Part shown: positions 49,615 through 59,367 of the stretch, in pieces
Layout of the letters: each line of letters opens with the position of its first letter
Position numbering within the stretch: position 1 is the first letter of the stretch
NCBI RefSeq assembly: GCF_026212465.1
Contig: NC_080053.1
Span: forward strand, 8,003,293 to 8,067,292
DNA from: Amaranthus tricolor
Taxonomy: Eukaryota > Streptophyta > Magnoliopsida > Caryophyllales > Amaranthaceae
DNA length: 64,000 nt
Direction: 5' to 3'
The notes under the pieces: generated by a model
Told to the model about the DNA's origin: nothing
The model's input: the letters and a program-made list of their open reading frames with translations, nothing else
Databases searched by the model: none
Position numbers and translations under genes: made by a program

Positions 49615-50420
49615 ACCTAATCGGTAAAAATAATAATAACTCTCAATGATTAATAAACAACAATCAAACAACCACAAGTCAAACAATAACAAAATATCAT
49701 GATAAAAAACATTCACTTAATTTTTTAATTGTGTTAGTATTTATCAGCCCAAAAAATAAAAACAAAAAAAAAAGTTGGTATATTAATGCACCCAAAAGTA
49801 AAAAAAATAAGGACCTGAAAAAAACATGAATCATCCAAGGCCAAAAGAATATAGATTTCATGAAAAACATACAATTGGAGTTCATCCTCTCTACAAATGT
49901 AACATAACATCATACATTCTACTAAAATAATAAATAAATATGCGACATGTCACTTTTATACATGATGTTTTCCCTCCTAAATTTAAGTAGTTAAATATGA
50001 AAACTTTGAGTTTTAATTAAACTTTATTTCTTAATAAACAATAATAGTAAGAAAAAAGTCAATTCTAGAACCTTTAATTTTTTTTAAATACACTTTTTTA
50101 ATAAAAAAATATTTTGGGTAGCTTTGATTTTAGTAAATTAAATGAGTAAACTATTAATTATACCTTATTTACGATATAAAATAATTAAAATATAAAATAG
50201 TTGTTAACTATAAATAACCTTATAATTAAAAACTCTTAAATTATGTAAAGTCAAAGAATTCGTCAATTTAATTATTCAGCTAACTTCAATATTTACAAAA
50301 TAATAATTAAAATCTTCTCTAGAATAATCTTACAATGATCATTATGATAAAAAAAATTATAGAAGTATATAATTTGATCATAACATAAATAAAGTGTTTG
50401 TGTATGAGTATACCGTATAT

Positions 50421-50909
50421 TCATTTCATAAAAGGAAGTTTGATATAATATTTGCACAATAAAACAATCAAAAGAGCCAAAAATTGATATTTGCTGCAGT
50501 TTTTGGCCAGCTTCAACCTCCCAACATGCCAACCGTCAAATCCGTCACCAGCAACCTTGGCAGCAGCTTTCGCAAGCTCTGATCCGAAGTCAGCAACAAG
50601 ACATGATTTCTCAAACTCCGACCTACTCAACCGACTCCTCAGCATATTCACTTTATTCCTCAGTTCCTTCTTCGCCTCCACCAACTCATTAATAGTCACC
50701 CTTTGCCACTCTACTTGATCGGCATCAATCCACTTGAAGAACGAGCAACCCCTTCTTCCACTTTCAATGTCATATAATTTACAAGCCATGAACCTAAGCC
50801 CAGGATTTTTGGGGGTCCAAGACCTCATCATCGCAATTTGCATCCCACAGTAGCATCTACCAGGTTGTGAGTTTTCAATGGCACGAGAAGAACCACTAGA
50901 AGAAGACAT
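50421..50909 (-). CDS. GRF zinc-finger membrane-tail protein, array copy 12
   Basis: Protein identical to copy 11 (Gly17, Ile148, Tyr154). It is the last complete copy, followed by its leader, AAAGGTG repeats and (ATT)n up to 51,396. Confidence 0.84.
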   Translation of the reverse strand: MSSSSGSSRAIENSQPGRCYCGMQIAMMRSWTPKNPGLRFMACKLYDIESGRRGCSFFKWIDADQVEWQRVTINELVEAKKELRNKVNMLRSRLSRSEFEKSCLVADFGSELAKAAAKVAGDGFDGWHVGRLKLAKNCSKYQFLALLIVLLCKYYIKLPFMK

Positions 50910-51331
50910 ACTAAACGGAACATCAAAGCATCAACCTACGCAATTTCACATGAAAACCCTAGAAATTGAACTTCAAAAGCAAAGAGAGAGAAAGATAAGA
51001 GTGATTTGAAATGGGAGTTGAGGGTGTAAATGGAGTGTTTATTGAGGTTGAAATGAAAGGAGCGTGAGTTAAGAAGAATTTGCAATCACGCGCACGTTTT
51101 TGGAGGTCAAAAGGGAAATTCAACGCCGAAATTTAGACAAAAGCCACCGGAATTTGAATTAAGGTGTCTAATTTAAAAAAAAAGTGTCTTAAAAGGTGGT
51201 TTTTTACAAAAAAAATTATAAAAGGTGTTTCTTTACAAAAAAACGGGTTTTAAAAGGTGTTTGTTTGCAAATTTTCCTTATTATTATTATTATTTTATTA
51301 TTACTATTACTATTATCATTATCATTATTAC

Positions 51332-51395
<64 letters not shown>

Positions 51396-51396
51396 A

Positions 51397-52237
51397 CCTA
51401 ATCGGTCAAAATAATAATAACTCTCAATGATTAATAAACAACAATCAAACAACCACAAGTCAAACAATAACAAAATATCATGATAAAAAACATTCACTTA
51501 ATTTTTTAATTGTGTTAGTATTTATCAGCCCAAAAAATAAAAACAAAAAAAAAAGTTGGTATATTAATGCACCCAAAAGTAAAAAAAAATAAGGACCTGA
51601 AAAAAACATGAATCATCCAAGGCCAAAAGAATATAGATTTCATGAAAAACATACAATTGGAGTTCATCCTCTCTACAAATGTAACATAACATCATACATT
51701 CTACTAAAATAATAAATAAATATGCGACATGTCACTTTTATACATGATGTTTTCCCTCCTAAATTTAAGTAGTTAAATATGAAAACTTTGAGTTTTAATT
51801 AAACTTTATTTCTTAATAAACAATAATAGTAAGAAAAAAGTCAATTCTAGAACCTTTAATTTTTTTTAAATACACTTTTTTAATAAAAAAATATTTTGGG
51901 TAGCTTTGATTTTAGTAAATTAAATGAGTAAACTATTAATTATACCTTATTTACGATATAAAATAATTAAAATATAAAATAGTTGTTAACTATAAATAAC
52001 CTTATAATTAAAAACTCTTAAATTATGTAAAGTCAAAGAATTCGTCAATTTAATTATTCAGCTAACTTCAATATTTACAAAATAATAATTAAAATCTTCT
52101 CTAGAATAATCTTACAATGATCATTATGATTAAAAAAATTATAGAAGTATATATTTTGATCATGCCATAAATAAAGTCTTTGTGTATGAGTATACCGTAT
52201 ATTCATAAAAGGAAGTTTGATATATATTTTGATCAAA
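51397..52237 (-). pseudogene. Truncated thirteenth array unit (3' flank only)
   Basis: The sequence follows the unit 3' flank to about 52,190, with several changes after 52,130 (ATTTTGATCATGCC, AAGTCTTTG). A 5-base deletion follows near 52,206. The match ends inside the last codons of the GRF gene (the IKLPFM part) at about 52,225-52,237. The zinc-finger coding part is absent. More private changes here than in the inner units suggest an older array edge. Confidence 0.8.
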
Positions 52238-53410
52238 CGAGCTGATGTTACTGCTAATGAAGTGATAGAACCGTACAAGAGATGCCAAAAGTAGGATGTA
52301 GCTGATACAATTGAACCAACTGAACAAAATAGCTTGCCACACACCAACTCCTGCTCACCAGGACAGTAATGATCAAACTGGCCCTCTAAACATCTGAGTT
52401 ATACAACATTTTTCAACACTTGAGACAGACTCCCTCAGCACAGCCATTCAGCAGCCGTGCAAGCACCACTTGACGGAATCAGATATGCCCACCATCCACA
52501 AAAATTTACGCCTCCTCAGCATCCATTGACTTCTTCGCACATAGCAGCAGCATAATGACAAAGGATCTAGATAGCATCAGTCTGTTCAAGCACTGTTCTG
52601 TTTTTGATTCTTTGTCAACACTGTACTCACTGTTTTTGATTCTTTGTCACAACTGGACTGTAGCAGGCCAACAGCAAACCAGCACACCACTAGTAGAATT
52701 ACCAGCATCCAACTATCACAGCAACAACGCAATTAGTATGACTCTTTCTGTGTAACTGTCACAGGGCTATATCCGACCATCCACAATCAGTGGACACTAG
52801 AAGCAGACCCTTATTCATCCTTCAATCTTAACTCAATAATAGCAATAGTAGACTTGTTCATCAACACAAAGCAATTCTAGCCAAAAGCAGCACACATAAT
52901 TTCATTGAAACAGCACAGGAATATCCCCGGGCGAGTGTTTATTCAGACCCTCACTATTGAATAGGTTAAAATTATTAGAACCAACATAGCGATTCTCTGC
53001 GAGCTGCATAAAATATACAAATCCAAACAATGTTTTTATAGAACATAGTAGCCATAAAATAAAAGCAACAAGAGAAAATCTCCAAAATACCTTCCCAAGC
53101 AACAATAAAAGAGAGTGCATGCTCCTGAGATAAAACCACATCTTCCTTGATGCCTTACACATGAGTTCCCTGAAAAATGAATTTAAGAACATTATGTGTC
53201 AAGTCCCAATCTTAAATCCAAAAAAATCAAAATAACAATCTATATGCAATATATGTCAATTCCCAATCTTAATTCCCAATACGTGACAAGCTCGTTAACC
53301 AATCACTAATTGTATAAATACTACTAATGGGTCCCAAAAATTGCCTAAGCCATCTACTATGTTGTCATTTATGCAAAAAGTCCTTATTATTCCAGCTGCA
53401 AGAGATCTAC

Positions 53411-53441
<31 letters not shown>

Positions 53442-53809
53442 AAACTCAAAAGCAATCATGTGCAATCCCAGCTTCAAATGATCAACAAAAAAAAAAATTA
53501 AAAAAGGAAACTAAAAAACAATCATATGCAAATAAATACAAGACCACTAACTGCAAGAACCACACGTATAACAATTGAACATTACTCAATGCCAGAAATG
53601 CAAGAAAGGAAAATTCGGAAAGAAAAAGCTAGACCATTAAATGAGCCAAAAAAATTTTCTTTGAGGAAAATGAGTAGCAAGTAAAGAAGTAAATTAATTT
53701 ATAGATAATAAGAGAATTAAAAGTGAAGGAGAGATAATTCACTTGTTCAGTGACATAATAATGCTGGTCGTTCTTCAGTAGCATGGCTAAAAAACCAAAT
53801 TACAATAAA
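52238..53809. other. Unclassified stretch between the array and the Copia element
   Basis: GC content is a little higher at 52,240-52,800 with no convincing frame. An exon-like pair lies on the minus strand at 53,169-52,902. An A-tract of about 30 bases lies at 53,409-53,440, and a shorter one near 53,490 with a shared CAATCAT(A/G)TGCAA neighbour shows a small duplication. No named family recognised. Confidence 0.35.
52902..53169 (-). other. Possible two-exon gene remnant
   Basis: A 79-base segment (53169-53091) is bounded by a TTTTTCAG acceptor and a GTATTTT donor. A second segment starts at 53003 after TTTATGCAG and ends in a stop near 52,902. Frames remain open across both. I cannot name the product, so this may be a captured or decayed exon pair or coincidence. 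Confidence 0.2.
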
Positions 53810-53814
53810 GTAAG

Positions 53815-54113
53815 TATTAGTATATAAGGGTATTTTGGGTTCTTGTTCGTATGCCACCTCAGCAATTCTTTATAAGGTATTCTTTGATTCTATTATAACA
53901 AGATTATGATATAACAGATTTTCTTAAACTAAGTTGTTAGCCAGCTATCTATATATATAGGATGTATACTTCTCATTTAACATCGATAGTATCTAGTTCT
54001 CTTCTTTTTTGAAAAATAGATTGTAAATTTTCTCCTCTGTAATAAAGTACTAAGAGCTGAAGAGCATGATAAAATTCTTGTAAGCAGTAATGTTTTTCTT
54101 GTGTATTTTTACA
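53815..54113 (+). repeat. 5' LTR of the second Copia element
   Basis: Direct copy of 59064-59362. It contains a TATATATATAGG TATA-like word near 53,952 and AATAAAGT near 54,042, in the order promoter then polyadenylation-like signal. Confidence 0.93.
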
Positions 54114-54125
54114 TGGTATCAGAGC
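54114..54125 (+). other. Primer-binding site of the second Copia element
   Basis: TGGTATCAGAGC, directly after the LTR; initiator-Met tRNA type. Confidence 0.92.
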
Positions 54126-54622
54126 ACCGATGATCCATCCGAAAGCATTTCAATTTGATGTTTATAGTACTGAATTTCTGCAATATATTCCGCCGCTTTT
54201 TTTTTTTCCACAAATTTCTTCATTGCTTGCGCATTCAAACACGCCTCTGTCCTAGCGAGTTTAACAGCTTGTTCTTTCTGCTTCAATTTGGAAAGAATGA
54301 ATAAGTACTGATTCCGAAAAATATGACTTGATGATTCAAGTGATCGAATCTTTAATTGAATGGAATCCTCTGGTATAGCAAGCCCTAACAAGTGATCGAT
54401 GGAATGTTTGACAAATTCATCAGATTCTTGAAGAAGTTCAAATCTTGAAAGAACCCTAAAATAGAAGTGAAATTTGTGGTCGGCAATTTGGTGAGGGAAA
54501 TTGACCTTTGTAGAATTTATGTTTTGATCTTTGTTCAATTTCTTGAAATCGTTGATTCTTGTTAGAAGTTTAAAATAGAACCTTTGATCGTTGTTGCTAT
54601 TGTTCTGAAATCTAAGAATCAT
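54119..54622 (-). CDS. Antisense ORF in the Copia leader, possible captured host gene fragment
   Basis: A 167-codon frame runs opposite to the element between primer site and gag; its stop falls inside the primer-binding site. The peptide is balanced in composition, mostly helical and charged (HIFRNQYLFILSKLKQKEQ, then ACLNAQAMKKFVEKKKAAEY), resembling a coiled-coil protein rather than random AT-rich translation. Copia leaders normally hold no gene here. I see no family I can name with certainty. It may be a piece of a host gene copied into the element in antisense, or a chance frame; the length and composition favour the former modestly. Confidence 0.35.
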   Translation of the reverse strand: MILRFQNNSNNDQRFYFKLLTRINDFKKLNKDQNINSTKVNFPHQIADHKFHFYFRVLSRFELLQESDEFVKHSIDHLLGLAIPEDSIQLKIRSLESSSHIFRNQYLFILSKLKQKEQAVKLARTEACLNAQAMKKFVEKKKAAEYIAEIQYYKHQIEMLSDGSSVL

Positions 54623-54691
54623 AGTTGATAATTCTCAATAGAAATTCAATATCTATGACATTTCATTCTTTCAGTCATTATATCCAACACA

Positions 54692-55826
54692 ATGTCTTTG
54701 GAAAAACTACCTAAAACACAAGATCCTAGTAGTGTTCTTCATTCATCCTAATGAGAATTCTGGTGTATCTCTAGTGTATGAAAAATTTGCTGGTAAAAAT
54801 TATGGTGAATGGAAAAGAAGTATGGTCATTGCTTTAGCAGCCAAGAATAAATTGTGTTTTGTTGATGGAAATCTTGAAAAACGTCAAACTACAGATACTG
54901 ATTTCAAAGAATGGGAGAGATGTAATAATCTCATCATTTCTTATTTGCTTAAATCACTAGATGTATCAATTTCAAGGAGTGCGTTGTACTTCTCTATTGC
55001 AAGAGAGATCTGGAAGGACTTAGAATAAAGATATGATCAAAGTTCAGGACCACAGCTTTTCACACTTGAACAGAATTTAGCTGAACTATATCAGACTTCT
55101 TCAATGTCTGTTGCAGAATTTTTCACAAAAATGAAAGCTCTGTGGGATCAAATCAATGGAATTAATCCTATTCCAGTATGCAGTTGCAACAAATGTTCCT
55201 GCAATTTAACTCAGAAGTTTTTGAAAGCTCAACAAGATGAAAGGATTGTGCACTTCTTAATGAGACTTAATCCAAAATTTTCTAATGTTAGGACCAATAT
55301 TCTAATGATGCAACCTTTACCTAACATTGCTCTAGCCTACAGATTGATTATTCAAGAAGAAAAGCAACAGAATATAACAGAAATTTCTTCGCAAAATACT
55401 CAACCAATGGCATTTACTGGAAATTTCAACAGGAGACCAGAGTTCAAGCCACCACACTTTCAACGGAATACTTCTAAGTCTCAAATCAATCCCGAAAACC
55501 TTCCAAGATCTTATCAAGCAGGTGTCACTCAAAGGAGGCATACTGGATTCATGAATGGTGCTGTGCAATGCACCTACTGTCACAAAAGAGGTCATAACAA
55601 AGAAAACTGCTGGGAGGTTAAAAGATTTCCACCTGGACATCCAAAGTTCAAGGGCAAGAGAGCAGCACATGTGGCACTCATTGATGATGCAACTGTGATG
55701 GAGTCACTATCTCAAATAATCAATACCAGCAATGGCAAAATGAACAGCAAGAGGCTAGCAAGGCACAATCATCATCTGGAGTTCACTCAAATAATCACGC
55801 ACATGTGGATGTTCATACTAATATAG
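54692..55826 (+). pseudogene. Copia gag with CCHC zinc knuckle, broken
   Basis: It starts at MSLEKLPKTQDPSS (54692), with a frameshift near 54,738. The gag core follows (FAGKNYGEWKRSMVIALAAK, then WKDLE), a TAA at 55026, then the longer frame 55104-55826 with MSVAEFFTKMKALWDQI and CTYCHKRGHNKENC, a complete CCHC knuckle (about residues 155-168 of that frame). The end overlaps pol in another frame because of a further indel near 55,800. In the family gag forms the virus-like particle. Confidence 0.85.
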
Positions 55827-57298
55827 CAACACCTACGGTTTCTGACAAACAAGCAGGTACTTGCTTACTCTCTTCTTCTAATATGAAGTGGATTGTGGAT
55901 TCTGGAGCAACAGATCATATGTGTGCTAATCTGGATCAGTTTACATGCTTCGTTGAATACAGAAGTATACCTAATACTATTTATATTGCAAATGGTAAGA
56001 AAGTAAAAATTGAGCATATAGGAGAAGTTAAATTGGACGATGGAATTCTGCTCAAAGATGTGATGCATGTACCTGATTTTAAATATAATCTAATATCCAC
56101 ACACAAGTTATGCAAAGACATGAAATGCAGAATAGTATTCACTCATGATAAGTGTTTACTACAGGATCATTCTCAGAAGAATTCCCTAGTTCTTGGTGAG
56201 ATACACCATGGTTCATATGTTGTTAATTCAAATGAATCAAAGGAAACAGGAGTGGTTAGCTGCACAGCAGATTCAATTGAAGAATTAAAGCTTTGGCATT
56301 TAAGATTGGGTCACATAACTTTCTCAAAAATGCAGTCTGTAAATAGTAGTTTTAATATTGATTCTATGAAAGAAGAAGCCATATGTCATATATGTCCTAA
56401 GGCAAGACAGACTAGAAAACCTTTCTCTATCAGTACCATAAAGTCCACTAGATGTTTTGAGTTACTTCATATTGATGTATGGGGACCATATAAGGTCTTG
56501 ACTCATGACAAATGCAATATGTTTCTGACTATTGTAGATGATTACTCAAGGCACACTTGGATATTTTTACTGAAACACAAAAATGATGTGGTTGTTGTTG
56601 TTAATAACTTTGCTACTCTTGTACAGAACCAGTTTAATGTACATATTGGCACTATTAGATCAGATAATGCCAAGGAACTATGTGAAGGTGATATGTTAAA
56701 ATTCTACTTAAAAAATGGTGTCTTGCATCAAAGAACTTGTGCAGAAACTCCCCAACAAAATGGAGTTGCTAAAAGAAAGCATAGGCACTTATTGGAAACT
56801 GCCAGAAGTTTGTACTTTCAATCTAATGTTCCAGAAAAGTTTTGGGGGGAATGTTTATTGTGTGCATGTCATCTGATCAATAGAATAGGACTTAGCAGCA
56901 TTGCTTTCATTTCACCCTATGAAAAGCTTTTTGGAAAGAAGCCTTCATTAGAACACTTAAGAGTATTTGGTTGTCTTTGTTTTGTCACTACCCTAAGATC
57001 TCATAGAAGCAAAGTTGATCAAAGAGCTACAAACTGTGTGTTCTTAGGGTATCCATCTAACCAGAAGGCTTACAAACTTCTGGACTTACAGACTCATAAG
57101 ATCATAATATCTAAAGATGTCACTTTCCATAAGAAACATTTACCCTTTCATTATTCTTCCACACCAAATAAACCACTGCATATCTTCCTGCTCACATTGA
57201 AATTGAACTTTCATTATTTCCTTCTACTCCTGATCCTTTCATTCTTCCTTTTGAAAATTCAAAACTTGACACTTCCTCAAAAAATTTCATTCAAATAG
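55805..57298 (+). pseudogene. Copia protease and integrase with altered catalytic residue
   Basis: A 497-codon frame. The protease motif is WIVDSGATDHMCA (residues 29-41). GAG-pre-integrase: LKLWHLRLGH with CHICPKARQ. Integrase core: HIDVWGPY (first Asp) and IRSDNAKEL (second Asp), then PQQNGVAKRKHRHLL, where family members have Glu before Arg; here it is Lys, so the third catalytic residue is lost. The domain ends with RVFGCLCF and NCVFLGYPSNQKAYK. The frame is lost near 57,180 in the variable linker. Apart from these changes the sequence is well preserved. Confidence 0.88.
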
Positions 57299-58245
57299 AA
57301 AACACATATTCAGACATCAATCCTGACATTACACCAGATTCTAACCCACCTATTTCTCATCTTCAACCAACAACCATAACCTCAAATCTCAGACAGTCTG
57401 CAAGACAACGTAAGCCACCTTCTTACCTAGATGATTATGTTTTCTCTCTTTCTTCTCAGATATCTCATTGGTGCAAATTAGTGGAGTTTTCACATCTACC
57501 ATTAAAAACTCAAGAACATATTTAGGTTCTTGATAAGGTTACTGAACCAATAAACTATGAAGAAGCAGCAAAGGATCCAGGATGGATAGCTGCAATGCAC
57601 AAGGAAATTGAAGCATTAGAAGACAATAAAACATGGAGCCTTGTCCCACTTCCCAAGGGTAAAAAACCTATAGGAAGTAAATGGGTTTACAAGGTTAAAT
57701 TGAAAGCTGATGGGAGTGTTGAGAGAGTAAAGGCCAGACTAGTGGCAAAAGGGTTCACACAAAGCTATGGTGTAGACTACATCGAAACCTTTTCACCAGT
57801 TATAAAGATGACAACAGTGAGATGTCTCATAGCCCTTGCAGCTAGCAAAAATTGGGCATTACATCAGCTGGACATCAATAACGCCTTTCTTCATGGAGAA
57901 TTGCGTGAAGAGGTGTACAAGAAGGTTCCAGAGGGAATTTCTAATCCTAATAACTTAGTGTGCAAACTACATAAATCCTTATATGTTCTTAAACAAGCCT
58001 CTCGGCAGCGGTTTGCTAGGCTCACCATGGAACTTCTTCATAAAGGATTTCATCAATCTAAAAATGATTTCTCTCTTTTCATCAAAGACTGTGAAAAGGA
58101 TTTCATAGTTATAGTTGTGTATGTTGACGATATCATCATCACTGGCAACAATGAGCATGTTATAAAAGATCTCAAACTTCATTTACATCATATATTCAGC
58201 ATTAAAGACTTAGGACACCTCAATTATTTTCTACACAGGGCATAG
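57299..58245 (+). pseudogene. Copia linker and reverse transcriptase
   Basis: The linker at 57,299-57,560 is stop-containing. RT runs from 57,545 with WSLVPLPKGKKPIGSKWVYK, ARLVAKGFTQ, FSPVIKMTTVR, LHQLDINNAFLHGEL (catalytic Asp), SLYVLKQASRQ (Val for Gly) and IVVYVDDIIITG (catalytic Asp pair). The frame breaks at 58,235 at the NYFLG position, moving the rest to another frame. Confidence 0.87.
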
Positions 58246-59051
58246 TTCTCACTCAGCAGAAATTCACAAAAGAAATTCTTACAAAATGTGGTTTTGACAT
58301 CAGTAAGGCTACAAAAACTCCCTAACCTGCTAATATCAAACTGCTCAATAATGAAGGAGAGATGTATTCAGATCCTAGTCACTACAGATGTCTTGTTCGG
58401 AAACTAAATTTCCTCACTCACACAAGACCAGATCTTTCATTCTCCGTGCAGGCCCTAAATCAGTTTCTCCAATAACTCAGATTACCTCATGTTCATGCAC
58501 TTATACATGTACTTAGGTATCTTAATCATACTTCAGGGAAAGGTATTCTACTGCAAGCAACACCTCAGCTCACCCTTCATGCTTATTCAGACTCTGATTG
58601 GGCTTCCTGCCTTAATACCAGAAGATCTATTACTGGTTATGTCATGCTCCTTGGTCAGTCAACTATTTCTTGGAAGTCTAAGAAGCAAAGTACAGTGTCT
58701 AGATCTAGCTCAGAAGTAGAATACATAGCTATGGCAGCTGCTTCTTCTGGAATAACTTGGTTAGTAAGGTTACTCCAAGAGCTAGGCATTAAAGATTTGT
58801 TACCAGTGGCACTTAAATGTGACAATCAGTCAGCCATACAAATTGGAAAGAATCCTATATTACATGAAAGAACCAAACATGTGGAACATGACTGTCATTT
58901 CACTAGAGACAAGGTTATGGAGGGTCTCATTGAGCTCATGTATACCCCTTCTCAAAAACAGTTAGCTGATCTACTCACTAAAGCTCTTCCTTCTCCTCAA
59001 CACAATCATCTATTGAGCAAGCTAGGGATCCATGATACTCATGCTCTCTAG
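58246..59051 (+). pseudogene. Copia RT end and RNase H
   Basis: After the frameshift at 58,235 pieces of the RT connection continue with stops to about 58,640. From 58,644 a 135-codon frame holds TISWKSKKQSTVSRSSSEVE, KCDNQSAIQI, HERTKHVEHDCHFTRDKV and QLADLLTKALP, the RNase H of Copia. It ends with a stop 13 bases before the polypurine tract and 3' LTR. Confidence 0.87.
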
Positions 59052-59063
59052 CTTGAGGGGGGA

Positions 59064-59362
59064 TATTAGTATATAAGGGTATTTTGGGTTCTTGTTCGTA
59101 TGGCACCTCAGCAATCCTTTATAAGGAATTCTTTGATTCTATTATAACAAGATTATGATATAACAGATTTTCTTAAACTAAGTTGTTAGCCAGCCATCTA
59201 TATATATAGGATGTATCCTTCTCATTTAACATCGATAGTATCTAGTTCTCTTCTTTTCTGAAAAATAGATTGTAAATTTTCTCCTCTGTAATAAAGTACT
59301 AAGAGCTGAAGAGCATGATAAAATTCTTGTAAGCAGTAATGTCTTTCTTGTGTATTTTTACA
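59064..59362 (+). repeat. 3' LTR of the second Copia element
   Basis: Same length as the 5' LTR with about 7 substitutions. Followed by the GTAAG duplication. Confidence 0.93.
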
Positions 59363-59367
59363 GTAAG

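Larger units (their letters stand above)
29960..52237 (-). repeat. Gene-bearing tandem array: 12 full units of about 1.78 kb plus one partial
   Basis: Taking CCTAATCGG as unit start, units begin at 30010, 31800, 33589, 35379, 37169, 38962, 40749, 42534, 44312, 46066, 47841, 49616 and 51397 (partial). Periods are 1754-1793 bp, and the differences lie mostly in the (ATT)n tract. Each unit, read on the plus strand, holds the 3' flank, the minus-strand GRF coding sequence, its leader, a short repeated AAAGGTG motif and (ATT)n. Copies differ by few substitutions. Shared variants pair unit 1 with 3, 2 with 4, 7 with 9, 8 with 10, and 11 with 12. No transposase, LTR or target duplication is visible around it. 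Confidence 0.97.
53815..59362 (+). mobile_element. Ty1-copia LTR retrotransposon, full length but inactivated
   Basis: The 299-bp LTRs (53815-54113, 59064-59362) differ at about 7 positions (2.3 percent). The GTAAG target duplication lies at 53810-53814 and 59363-59367. A perfect TGGTATCAGAGC primer site follows the 5' LTR and a GAGGGGGGA purine tract precedes the 3' LTR. Gag, protease, integrase, RT and RNase H are in Copia order. Several frameshifts and stops and a changed integrase residue make it non-autonomous. The LTRs start TATTAG and end TTTACA, again TA...CA and not TG...CA. Confidence 0.95.

Noticed and set aside
30091..49885. A 62- or 71-codon hydrophobic minus-strand frame in the 3' flank of each unit
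   Set aside because: Its start and frame change with A-tract length between units (62 versus 71 codons), which is not expected of a real protein.
30885..50718. A 75-codon plus-strand frame in every array unit
   Set aside because: Exact antisense of the GRF gene; kept only because the gene is kept.
31590..51396. Plus-strand poly-Leu/Ile/Tyr and minus-strand poly-Asn frames of 60-124 codons in each unit
   Set aside because: They are translations of the (ATT)n microsatellite in different frames; their length follows tract length.
29960..52237. CRISPR-like or rDNA-like array
   Set aside because: Units are 1.8 kb with coding sequence, no short repeat-spacer pattern and no rRNA words; a plant nuclear context.
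29960..52237. Pure assembly artefact
   Set aside because: Units carry private substitutions (for example in copies 5, 6, 8, 9 and 11) and different tract lengths; still, the identical 1-2/3-4 blocks deserve a read check.
53327..53578. Lys-rich plus-strand frame of 83 codons
   Set aside because: Produced by A-tracts near 53,410 and 53,490.
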